A model generated the notes under the pieces. That model had not been told where the DNA came from. It ran no database searches and worked only from the letters and a program-made list of their open reading frames with translations. The translations under genes were made by a program, and so were the position numbers. Of a stretch of DNA of 6,981 nt, positions 1-5,954 are shown piece by piece. Within the stretch, counting starts at the first letter, position 1. Every line of letters begins with the position of its first letter. Source of the DNA: Alistipes sp. (lineage in GTDB: Bacteria; Bacteroidota; Bacteroidia; Bacteroidales; Rikenellaceae); assembly GCA_017391665.1 (NCBI GenBank), contig JAFOXS010000008.1, positions 1 through 6,981 on the forward strand, written 5' to 3'.

Positions 1-11
1 ACAGAAGAAAT

Positions 12-52
12 AAAAAGAAGGCTGCTAACTCAAAAAGTTAACAGCCTTTTTT
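12..52. terminator. Rho-independent terminator, probably bidirectional, ending the antiporter unit
   Basis: A 12-base stem (19-30 with 36-47) closes a five-base loop. A run of six T lies on the right (47-52) and an A-rich tract on the left (12-19), so it can stop transcription from either side. It sits 24-64 bases past the antiporter stop codon on the minus strand. The only imperfect pair is C25/A41: it is a C-A mismatch in plus-strand RNA but a G-U wobble in minus-strand RNA. The hairpin is therefore slightly better for the minus-strand gene seen here. Confidence 0.85.
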
Positions 53-75
53 ATCGAACAGAACACTGCGCAGAG

Positions 76-1566
76 CTATCGGAGTTGCATTACCTCCTTG
101 ATTCCCAGTTCATCATACATTTGCTGCAGCTCCTCTTCGTCACGGTCCGACACAACAAGCAGACGATCTCCCACCACAAGGTGTGTATTTCCGCGTGGCA
201 CAAAGTAATCGCCATCACGCGAAATCATCACAACAAGCGTATTGTCGGGGATATCTATATCGCGCAGCGTTGCACCCTTGCGAAGCATCGACTGGGTGAC
301 CACAATCTCCGAGAAGTTACTCTTAATCGAGTCGGGGATACCCACCTTGAACAGAGGCTCCTTCTCCTCATACGCAAGACCAAGCCAGTTGGCCATAGCA
401 CTCACGGTAGTGCCCTGCACGATGAGCGACAGAAGCGTACAGAAGAATGCCACATTAAAGATCAAGCCACCATTCTCCACACCGGCAACGATGGGATAGG
501 TTGCAAAGATAATAGGCACGGCACCACGCAGACCTACCCACGAAACATAGAGTCGCGCCTTGGTCGTAAAACGGCGGAAAGGAGCAAGGCATAACATAAC
601 CGAGAGTGGACGTGCCACCAGAATCATGAAGGCCGCCACGGCACCACCCAGAATCAGCACCTCGGGGTCGAGCAGCTCGTTGGAATTCACAAGAAGACCG
701 ATCGTAAGGAACATGATGATCTGCGCCAGCCAGGTAAATCCATCAAAGAATGAGACCAGATGGCCACGATGGGCAAGTTTATAGTTGCCGACAACAAGTC
801 CCGTGATATAGACAGCCAGATAGCCGTTACCCCACACCAGAGTCGTAAACGAGAACGAGAAAAAGACAAAGGCCAGCAACAGAATGGAGTAGAGCGATGT
901 ATTGTTCTTAATGTTGATACGATTGATGGTAAAGACCGCCAGACGACCGATGCCATAACCCAACGCGCTACCCACGGCCATCTGTATCACAAACTTCATA
1001 ATGCTCGCACCCAGACTGACACCTTCGCCAGCCGAGGTTACCACCGTCACAAGTACGATGGTGAGCATATATGCCATCGGGTCGTTACTACCACTCTCCA
1101 ACTCAAGCAGAGGACGCAGATTCTCTCGCAGGCCCTGCTTCTTGGTTCTCAGGATAGAAAAGACCGAAGCCGAATCGGTAGAGGCCATAGTCGAAGCAAG
1201 CAGCAGAGATACGGGCAGCGAGAGAGCCATGCCTATCCACCCCGATAGCAGATGGATAAACACACCACACAGCAGAGCCGTAAGCGCCACACCAACCGTT
1301 GCCAGCACCACGCCCGGCCCGAGAATGGGGCGAATCTCGGCAAACTTGGTGTCCATACCACCCGAGAAGAGGATGATACATAGCGCCAGCATACCAATCA
1401 TCTGCGTAATATCGAAGGACTGGAAATCAATCACATTAAGACCGAAAAGCATACCCACACCCAGAAAGAGCAGCAACGCCGGCGCACCAAAACGATACGC
1501 CGCCTTACCAGCTATAACGGCTGCGAAGAGCAACATGGCCCATACTAACAATATATTTTCACTCAT
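76..1566 (-). CDS. nhaP2: Potassium(sodium)/proton antiporter, CPA1 family with RCK_C domain (NhaP2/CvrA-like)
   Basis: This 496-residue inner-membrane antiporter exchanges K+ or Na+ for H+, supporting pH and cation balance. Residues about 5-395 form the multi-helix Na+/H+ exchanger domain. It contains TDSASVF (130-136), the ELESGSNDP stretch with the Asn161-Asp162 pair expected to bind the ion, and GLRGAVP (345-351). Residues about 408-490 resemble an RCK_C (TrkA-C) ligand-sensing domain, ending in the typical GDRLLVVS strand. The E. coli relative CvrA/NhaP2 is about 578 residues and carries a further CorC_HlyC domain, which is absent here. The start sits 29 bases after the stop of the upstream membrane-protein gene, so the two are probably co-transcribed; an AGGAG lies 16 bases before the ATG, farther than usual. 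The family is sure; K+ rather than Na+ specificity, and so the symbol, is inferred from the NhaP2-like architecture. Confidence 0.9.
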   Translation of the reverse strand: MSENILLVWAMLLFAAVIAGKAAYRFGAPALLLFLGVGMLFGLNVIDFQSFDITQMIGMLALCIILFSGGMDTKFAEIRPILGPGVVLATVGVALTALLCGVFIHLLSGWIGMALSLPVSLLLASTMASTDSASVFSILRTKKQGLRENLRPLLELESGSNDPMAYMLTIVLVTVVTSAGEGVSLGASIMKFVIQMAVGSALGYGIGRLAVFTINRINIKNNTSLYSILLLAFVFFSFSFTTLVWGNGYLAVYITGLVVGNYKLAHRGHLVSFFDGFTWLAQIIMFLTIGLLVNSNELLDPEVLILGGAVAAFMILVARPLSVMLCLAPFRRFTTKARLYVSWVGLRGAVPIIFATYPIVAGVENGGLIFNVAFFCTLLSLIVQGTTVSAMANWLGLAYEEKEPLFKVGIPDSIKSNFSEIVVTQSMLRKGATLRDIDIPDNTLVVMISRDGDYFVPRGNTHLVVGDRLLVVSDRDEEELQQMYDELGIKEVMQLR

Positions 1567-1595
1567 AACTTAATCTTTTCTGCTCCTGAAAACTC

Positions 1596-2090
1596 CTATG
1601 CCCGAATTATAAGGTCGCTTGCGGGGTGCATCTCCATCTCCTCATACACGAAGACCTGCGCAGCACAAAAACCACTGCGGGGCGAAGAGTAGAGCACAAC
1701 CGTTACGGCCGACACACCATCCTCGGGCAACTGTTGCAAGGTAGTAAAATCTGCCCGTTTTACCAAATCGACAACCTCGCCACGACGCTCTTTATAGAAT
1801 TTGAGCTCCTTTTTGCACAAAAAACATCGATCCTGCACATGGTATGGCGCACCCGACTGACGCACAACGGCATAAACTATACCGACAACGAGCAGCGTTG
1901 TGCCAAACAACACCATAGCCGATTTCAGATTGGAGTTATCGACCGCATTCTCGATCAAGAATCCATTAACCAACAACAGCGCCACACCCAACGCGGCAAT
2001 CATAGCTGGCACTGTCATCGACCGACGACGAGGCTCTACGACACCACTCATCATGGAGTACATAGCCTCACACATATCATATTTAGCCAT
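1596..2090 (-). CDS. Two-helix membrane protein of unknown function
   Basis: I do not recognise this 164-residue protein. A short polar N-terminus ends in a basic stretch, EPRRRS (19-24). Two hydrophobic helices follow (about 26-46 and 57-76), joined by a short polar loop of about ten residues, so both ends should lie on the same side of the membrane. The basic residues before helix 1 place them in the cytoplasm. The C-terminal half, about 85 residues, is soluble. It begins with a Cys-x2-Cys pair (C89, C92), then a charged segment and a beta-rich end (SAVTVVLYSS, QVFVYEEME). The CxxC could bind metal or be redox active, but there is no second pair. The gene precedes the antiporter by 29 bases on the same strand, suggesting one transcript. 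A role as its partner or sensor is only guilt by association. Codon use matches the neighbours, and the opposite-strand ORF over the same bases looks like a shadow. Confidence 0.75.
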   Translation of the reverse strand: MAKYDMCEAMYSMMSGVVEPRRRSMTVPAMIAALGVALLLVNGFLIENAVDNSNLKSAMVLFGTTLLVVGIVYAVVRQSGAPYHVQDRCFLCKKELKFYKERRGEVVDLVKRADFTTLQQLPEDGVSAVTVVLYSSPRSGFCAAQVFVYEEMEMHPASDLIIRA

Positions 2091-2175
2091 AAATACTGAT
2101 TTTCATAAAAAAAGAAGAGCGCACGGCAACGTCGAAGCACAATCCTTCACGCAACCATACGCTCAACGTTATTCC

Positions 2176-2183
2176 CAAATTTA
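2176..2183 (-). promoter_or_regulatory. Possible promoter -7 box for the 1596-2090 gene and the antiporter
   Basis: Read on the minus strand this is TAAATTTG, a full match to the Bacteroidota -7 consensus TAnnTTTG. It would start transcription near 2170 and leave a leader of about 80 bases. No TTTG is visible 17-23 bases upstream, so the -33 element is missing or degenerate. It lies in the 159-base gap (2091-2249) between the two minus-strand gene pairs, where a promoter would be expected. I see no terminator hairpin in that gap, so read-through from the TonB-like gene is also possible. Confidence 0.4.
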
Positions 2184-2249
2184 CATACCGCACCCTTACC
2201 ACCGCCAGCGGGCGATGATGCAGATGCATTTTTCGACTTTTGGGATTGG

Positions 2250-2630
2250 CTAAATACGAAGCCGACACAACGCGTGCAGATAATAGACAACGCGAAGTGA
2301 CGAGCGGAAACAATTAAATTCAAAGATTTGAGTTACATGACCTGCTCGGCGCATAGGAGTGGCCGCAGCAGAGGATTTCGACTCAGCGCCACGATGACGC
2401 AGATGCTGCTGCGCTACGGTGCTATTCTGCACCGATATGGTCGTAGCCGACGTCGAGGTGCGCAACATATCGCTGTTGCACTCACGGCAACAGATTATCT
2501 GCGTGGCAAAATCCGACGCAGCAACCTCCATCTGCGCCTTCGACTTTACGCCTGCACTCTCCACACGGGGTGAGTGCTCGGCCGATGAAAGGCACACAGA
2601 GAAGAGCAATATGTATAAAAACCGCAACAT
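2250..2630 (-). CDS. Possible small secreted protein, coupled to the TonB-like gene
   Basis: This 126-residue ORF has no family I recognise. Its first 17 residues form a plausible signal peptide: MLR, then a hydrophobic core (FLYILLFSVCL), then SSA before a cut at about 17/18. The rest is Ser/Ala/Thr-rich and low in structure signals. It has a Cys cluster (C47, C48, C51) and two more cysteines near the end (C107, C122). Its ATG comes two bases after the TAG of the TonB-like gene (TAGcgATG), an arrangement typical of translationally coupled genes. Codons favour CAG, GAG, TCG and GTG as in neighbouring genes. Against it: no known homologue, odd composition in the last 25 residues (many Arg, Tyr, Cys), and no terminator afterwards. 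It may be real, decayed, or a chance ORF; the signal peptide and spacing tip me towards real. Confidence 0.45.
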   Translation of the reverse strand: MLRFLYILLFSVCLSSAEHSPRVESAGVKSKAQMEVAASDFATQIICCRECNSDMLRTSTSATTISVQNSTVAQQHLRHRGAESKSSAAATPMRRAGHVTQIFEFNCFRSSLRVVYYLHALCRLRI

Positions 2631-2632
2631 CG

Positions 2633-3478
2633 CTATTGAGGTATAAATGTGTACGTTATGGTTCCGCTATGGCGTGCGGGAGCCGAATTGTCGATATTGA
2701 ACGTCGATGCACGGGCTGCCTTCAGAGCCTCCTCGCGCATGCGCTCGTCACCACCCGATGCAACACGAGCCGAGATCACCTCTCCGCCCTGATTAAGCAC
2801 CACATTCACAACGACCTGACCGCCGGCCTCACACTTATATGCGGGCACCACCAGATCGCGCGAGGTGCGCACCGGATTCTTAAACTCAAAACGGACGGTA
2901 ACGCCACCCGTATATTTCACATCCTGACGCTGCGTCTGTTTATCCGCGTCGGACGACTCTCTATCGGCCGTAAGTATCGACTGCGCCTCGGCAAGACCCG
3001 CCTCATATGCTGCGCGGTTGGCTGCCATGCCGGCTGCGATGTCGCGTGCCGACTCGTTTATCTCGGATGTATTTGTTCCGCGATCGTCGCGCAGATTCTC
3101 GTTGAGCATCGACTCGTTGGACTGCAGGTTGCGCACAGCCGACCAGTCGAGCTGCGACTGCTGCATCTGAATCTCACGCTCCAGGCGCTCCTTCTCGGCC
3201 TCAAGCTCCTCCAGAGTCTGCAGATCGACATATATGCCCTGCATGTGAGGCTTCGAGCCGATAACGATCTTCGAAGCGAAGAAGGCTATTCCCAGAACAA
3301 GATAGACGATAACCATTACGCTCAACCCCAAGCGATGGTCGTATGCCCATTCGCCCGCATCCTGCTTCTTGTTTTCGAACGGCAGACGCATACGCTGTCG
3401 GCGTGGCGGACGACCCTCGGGACGAGGTGTGGGCATCTGGGATGGGTTGATTCTACTATTTGGTTCAGTATTTGGCAT
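2633..3478 (-). CDS. TonB-like envelope protein with N-terminal membrane anchor and TonB C-terminal fold
   Basis: This 281-residue protein has a basic, proline-rich cytoplasmic tail (1-48), one membrane helix (about 52-71), a likely coiled coil (about 84-112, heptads of Leu and Glu), and a polar Asn/Asp/Ser/Ala-rich linker (about 113-185). A C-terminal domain (about 190-281) has the TonB-C pattern GxVxVxVxxxxGxVxxxxV, then an alpha helix (EEALKAARAS) and a last strand (TITYTFIP). TonB domains contact outer-membrane receptors and pass on energy from ExbB-ExbD. This one is unusual: about 50 residues precede the helix, the periplasmic linker lacks Pro-Lys/Pro-Glu repeats, and it has a coiled coil. 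No exbB or exbD lies in the window. It may be an accessory energy transducer or a structural envelope protein. It is transcribed away from lpxC/fabZ from an overlapping promoter. The start is supported by the -7 box about 30 bases upstream. Confidence 0.8.
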   Translation of the reverse strand: MPNTEPNSRINPSQMPTPRPEGRPPRRQRMRLPFENKKQDAGEWAYDHRLGLSVMVIVYLVLGIAFFASKIVIGSKPHMQGIYVDLQTLEELEAEKERLEREIQMQQSQLDWSAVRNLQSNESMLNENLRDDRGTNTSEINESARDIAAGMAANRAAYEAGLAEAQSILTADRESSDADKQTQRQDVKYTGGVTVRFEFKNPVRTSRDLVVPAYKCEAGGQVVVNVVLNQGGEVISARVASGGDERMREEALKAARASTFNIDNSAPARHSGTITYTFIPQ

Positions 3479-3508
3479 TTTATTAATCTCTTAGCTCTAA
3501 AACTCACG

Positions 3509-3516
3509 CAAAAATA
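3509..3516 (-). promoter_or_regulatory. Predicted promoter -7 box for the TonB-like gene
   Basis: On the minus strand this reads TATTTTTG, a full TAnnTTTG match ending 30 bases before the ATG at 3478, so the leader would be about 20-25 bases. No TTTG is found at the expected -33 position, which would fall on or beside the divergent -7 box at 3539-3546. The surroundings are very AT-rich, so a chance match is possible. Confidence 0.5.
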
Positions 3517-3538
3517 CGTTTTTTTTGCTTATTTTTAG

Positions 3539-3546
3539 TATATTTG
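3539..3546 (+). promoter_or_regulatory. Predicted promoter -7 box for lpxC/fabZ-lpxA
   Basis: TATATTTG matches the Bacteroidota -7 consensus fully. Transcription would start near 3552, leaving a leader of about 55 bases. A run of eight T (3519-3526) lies upstream, but there is no TTTG 17-23 bases before the box. The same octamer precedes the esterase gene at 5914-5921, which supports its being functional. Confidence 0.6.
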
Positions 3547-3555
3547 CGCGCATAA

Positions 3556-3574
3556 ATTATCAGTCGCAGATAAT
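3556..3574 (+). repeat. Inverted repeat at the lpxC/fabZ transcript start
   Basis: ATTATC (3556-3561) and GATAAT (3569-3574) are exact inverted copies around a seven-base spacer. They lie just after the predicted transcription start, where a repressor operator or weak leader hairpin could act. The arms are short and AT-rich, so chance is a real alternative. Confidence 0.35.
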
Positions 3575-3582
3575 AGTTGCTT

Positions 3583-3600
3583 AAATTAACCAACTAATTT
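3583..3600 (+). repeat. Second inverted repeat in the lpxC/fabZ leader
   Basis: AAATTA (3583-3588) and TAATTT (3595-3600) are exact inverted copies with a six-base spacer, ending eight bases before the ATG. As RNA the stem would be weak (A-U only). It may simply reflect the AT-rich, Shine-Dalgarno-free leader common in this phylum. Confidence 0.25.
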
Positions 3601-3608
3601 TACTGAAA

Positions 3609-5006
3609 ATGCAGAAAAAACAACAGACTCTTGCCAGTGCAATCACATTCTCTGGCAAAGGATTACATACGGGTGCAATCGTTACGATGACAGTAAACCC
3701 CGCAGCCGAAAACCACGGTATCGTATTTCGTCGTACCGACATCGAGGGTGCGCCCACAGTACCCGCACTGTGCGAGTATGTGACCGACACATCGCGTGGC
3801 ACAACCATCGAGAAGGGTGAGGCTAAGGTCAGCACCATCGAGCATATCGTATCGGCACTGTGGACCATGGGTGTGGACAATGCCCTGATCGACATCACAG
3901 GCCCCGAGACTCCCATCATGGATGGTTCGGCAAGAGAGTATGCCGCAGCCATCGAGCAGACAGGTCTTGTGGAGCAGGCTGCCGACCGCAAATACTATGA
4001 GGTAACAGAGAAGCAGGTATATACCATACCCGACAAGGGCGTGGCAATCATCATCTATCCCGATGACGAGTTCACCGTATCGGTTCACATCGACTTCAAC
4101 TCAAAGGTTGTCGGCAACCAGTACGCTACGCTCGACATGTTCAACGAGTACAAGGAGAACATCGCCCCCTGCCGTACGTTCGTATTCCTGCATGAGCTGG
4201 AGCCGCTGCTCAAGATGAATCTGATCAAGGGCGGCGATTTGGACAACGCAATCGTTGTAGTTGAGAATCCTGTATCGGATGAGCAGCTCGAGCATCTGAA
4301 GAAGATCTTTGGCAAGGACGACATCCGCGTAACGGGCGGCTACCTGAACAACCTGCAGCTGCGTGCAAGCAATGAGCTGGCGCGTCACAAGCTTCTGGAC
4401 TTGCTGGGTGACTTTGCGTTGCTGGGCATGCGTATCAAGGGTCGTGTATGGGCATCTCGTCCCGGCCACTACGCCAACACCGAGTTCATGAAGCAGCTCA
4501 TCGCATCGATTCGTCGCGATGGCGAGAAGCCCGCATTCAAGTACAAAGCAGCGAAGACTCCCGTGATGGACATCAACGACATCCGCAAATTGCTTCCCCA
4601 CCGCTACCCCTTCCTGTTGCTGGATAAGATTTTCCACCTGGATGATAAGTCGGTAGGCGCAATCAAAAACATCACCGTAAACGAACCCCAGTTCACGGGT
4701 CACTTCCCCGAGGAGCCCGTAATGCCTGGCGTACTGCTCGTAGAGGCTATGGCTCAGGCCGGCGGTATCATCGTGCTTAATGGCGTGGAGCATCCCGAGG
4801 AGTACTCGACATACTTCCTGCGCATTGACGGTGTACGCTTCAAGCGCAAGGTTGTCCCCGGCGATACGCTCCAGATCGAGGCACACATCATCGAGCCCGT
4901 ACGTCGTGGCATAGCATCGATCATCGGTAAGGTATTCGTAGGCGGACAGCTCGCCTGCGAGGCAACACTTATGGCACAGATTGTGAGAAACAAGAAACCA
5001 GAATAA
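3609..5006 (+). CDS. lpxC/fabZ: Bifunctional UDP-3-O-acyl-GlcNAc deacetylase / 3-hydroxyacyl-ACP dehydratase
   Basis: This 465-residue cytosolic fusion carries two enzymes. Residues 1 to about 305 are LpxC, the zinc deacetylase that commits UDP-3-O-acyl-GlcNAc to lipid A. GKGLHTG (16-22) and GPETPIMDGSA (98-108) are conserved. The zinc ligands are His79, His260 and Asp264 (E. coli His79, His238, Asp242), with Glu78 and His287 (E. coli His265) in catalysis. Residues about 318-465 are FabZ, which dehydrates 3-hydroxyacyl-ACP in fatty-acid synthesis: LLPHRYPFLLLD (328-339), catalytic His365 in GHFPEEPVMPG and Glu379 in LLVEAMAQAGG. Both active sites look intact. The fusion is known from Bacteroidota. 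Compared with E. coli LpxC there is an insertion of about 23 residues before His260. The start matches the E. coli N-terminus; there is no Shine-Dalgarno sequence. lpxA follows after nine bases. The usual lpxD neighbour is not upstream. Confidence 0.98.
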   Translation: MQKKQQTLASAITFSGKGLHTGAIVTMTVNPAAENHGIVFRRTDIEGAPTVPALCEYVTDTSRGTTIEKGEAKVSTIEHIVSALWTMGVDNALIDITGPETPIMDGSAREYAAAIEQTGLVEQAADRKYYEVTEKQVYTIPDKGVAIIIYPDDEFTVSVHIDFNSKVVGNQYATLDMFNEYKENIAPCRTFVFLHELEPLLKMNLIKGGDLDNAIVVVENPVSDEQLEHLKKIFGKDDIRVTGGYLNNLQLRASNELARHKLLDLLGDFALLGMRIKGRVWASRPGHYANTEFMKQLIASIRRDGEKPAFKYKAAKTPVMDINDIRKLLPHRYPFLLLDKIFHLDDKSVGAIKNITVNEPQFTGHFPEEPVMPGVLLVEAMAQAGGIIVLNGVEHPEEYSTYFLRIDGVRFKRKVVPGDTLQIEAHIIEPVRRGIASIIGKVFVGGQLACEATLMAQIVRNKKPE

Positions 5007-5015
5007 ACCATATTT

Positions 5016-5807
5016 ATGATTAGCAACTTGGCATACGTTCATCCCGATGCAAAGATCGGCGAGAACGTTACTATTGAACCCTTTGCCTACATCAGCGCAG
5101 ATGTAGAGATTGGCGACGGATGCTGGATTGGTCCCTCAGCCGCAATTCATGACGGTGCACGCATCGGCAAAAACTGCAAGATTCACTCATTCGCATCGAT
5201 AGCCTGCACACCGCAGGATCTGAAGTTCCGTGGCGAGAAGTCAACAGCCGTTATCGGCGACAACTGCGAGATTCGCGAGTGCGTAACGATCAGCCGTGGT
5301 ACGGCTTCGAAGGGCACAACCGTAATCGGCTCGAACAACCTGATTATGGCCTACGCTCACGTAGCACACGACTGCGAGGTAGGCAGCAACTGCGTCATCG
5401 TTAATGGCGTATCGCTCGCTGGCGAGGTTGTTGTGGGCGACTGGGTAGTTATCGGCGGTCACACTGCCGTTCACCAGTGGGTTCACATCGGCGACCACGC
5501 AATGATTCAGGGTATGTCGGGTGTGACGAAGGATGTTCCTCCCTACATCACCGCATCGAACGACGGCCACTATGCCGGCATCAACAAGATCGGCCTTTCA
5601 CGCCGTGGCTTTACGCACGAGCAGATCATGTCGATCCACGACGTTTGCCGCATCCTGTTCCAGAGCGATTTGAACTACCTGAACGCTTGCGACAAGGCAG
5701 AGGCCGAGTTGCCCCAGTCAGTTGAGCGCGATTATCTCGTCAACTTTGTACGTTCTTCGGAGCGTGGCTGCATCAAGCCCTACCAGAAGAAGGCAAAGGC
5801 AGAGTAA
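5016..5807 (+). CDS. lpxA: Acyl-ACP--UDP-N-acetylglucosamine O-acyltransferase
   Basis: LpxA starts lipid A synthesis in the cytosol by moving a 3-hydroxyacyl chain from ACP to the 3-OH of UDP-GlcNAc; LpxC from the gene just upstream deacetylates the product. The 263 residues match the 262 of E. coli. Residues about 3-185 are hexapeptide repeats ([IV]G.. pattern) that build a left-handed beta-helix trimer; the rest is the alpha-helical C-terminal domain. Catalytic His118 sits in AHVAHDC (E. coli His125), with His115 and His153 matching His122 and His160. Gly166 aligns with E. coli Gly173, the acyl-length ruler, which fits a long chain (C14 or more); Bacteroidales lipid A typically has 3-hydroxy C15-C17 chains. 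KIGLSRRGF (191-199) is the conserved family signature. The ATG lies nine bases after the lpxC/fabZ stop, in one operon. A terminator follows. Confidence 0.98.
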   Translation: MISNLAYVHPDAKIGENVTIEPFAYISADVEIGDGCWIGPSAAIHDGARIGKNCKIHSFASIACTPQDLKFRGEKSTAVIGDNCEIRECVTISRGTASKGTTVIGSNNLIMAYAHVAHDCEVGSNCVIVNGVSLAGEVVVGDWVVIGGHTAVHQWVHIGDHAMIQGMSGVTKDVPPYITASNDGHYAGINKIGLSRRGFTHEQIMSIHDVCRILFQSDLNYLNACDKAEAELPQSVERDYLVNFVRSSERGCIKPYQKKAKAE

Positions 5808-5825
5808 AGAGCAGAATATAATTTG

Positions 5826-5857
5826 AACGCCCATCCTTTAGGTTGGGCGTTTTTTTT
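5826..5857 (+). terminator. Rho-independent terminator of the lpxC/fabZ-lpxA operon
   Basis: An 11-base stem (5826-5836 with 5841-5851, AACGCCCA on the left arm) with one T-T mismatch closes a TTTA loop. It is followed by eight T (5850-5857), starting 19 bases after the lpxA stop. There is no A-tract on the left side, so it acts in the plus direction only. Confidence 0.93.
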
Positions 5858-5913
5858 GTATTTATGCAATCAAAAAACATCGTGAAAATCAACATTATTT
5901 AGCAAGTTCTTCG

Positions 5914-5921
5914 TATATTTG
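5914..5921 (+). promoter_or_regulatory. Predicted promoter -7 box for the esterase gene
   Basis: TATATTTG, the same octamer as before lpxC/fabZ, lies between the lpxA terminator and the esterase start. Transcription would begin near 5927 with a leader of under 30 bases. No clear TTTG is found at -33. The TTG inside this box (5919-5921) is in frame with the esterase but belongs to the promoter, so it is unlikely to be the start codon. Confidence 0.55.
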
Positions 5922-5954
5922 TCTTATAAGGATAAACCATTAAAACTTAACCGA

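Noticed and set aside
2083..2313. Minus-strand ORF of 76 codons between the small secreted ORF and the 1596-2090 gene
   Set aside because: It overlaps genes on both sides in other frames, spans the predicted -7 box, and its composition (many Arg, Val, Ser, His) shows no protein-like features.
2365..2412. Inverted GCAGCAG / CTGCTGC copies 34 bases apart
   Set aside because: They fall within the small ORF as Ala/Ala and Gln/Gln codons, and short GC triplet repeats like these arise readily from codon use.
2570..3538. Long plus-strand ORF (322 codons) opposite the TonB-like gene
   Set aside because: It lies antisense to a gene with a clear membrane helix and TonB-C fold, has no recognisable domain, is rich in Arg/Cys/His/Leu as antisense shadows are, and runs through both divergent promoter boxes.
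4101..5042. Long minus-strand ORF (313 codons) opposite lpxC/fabZ
   Set aside because: The opposite strand encodes both LpxC and FabZ with all catalytic residues. The antisense product has shadow-like composition and no known motif.
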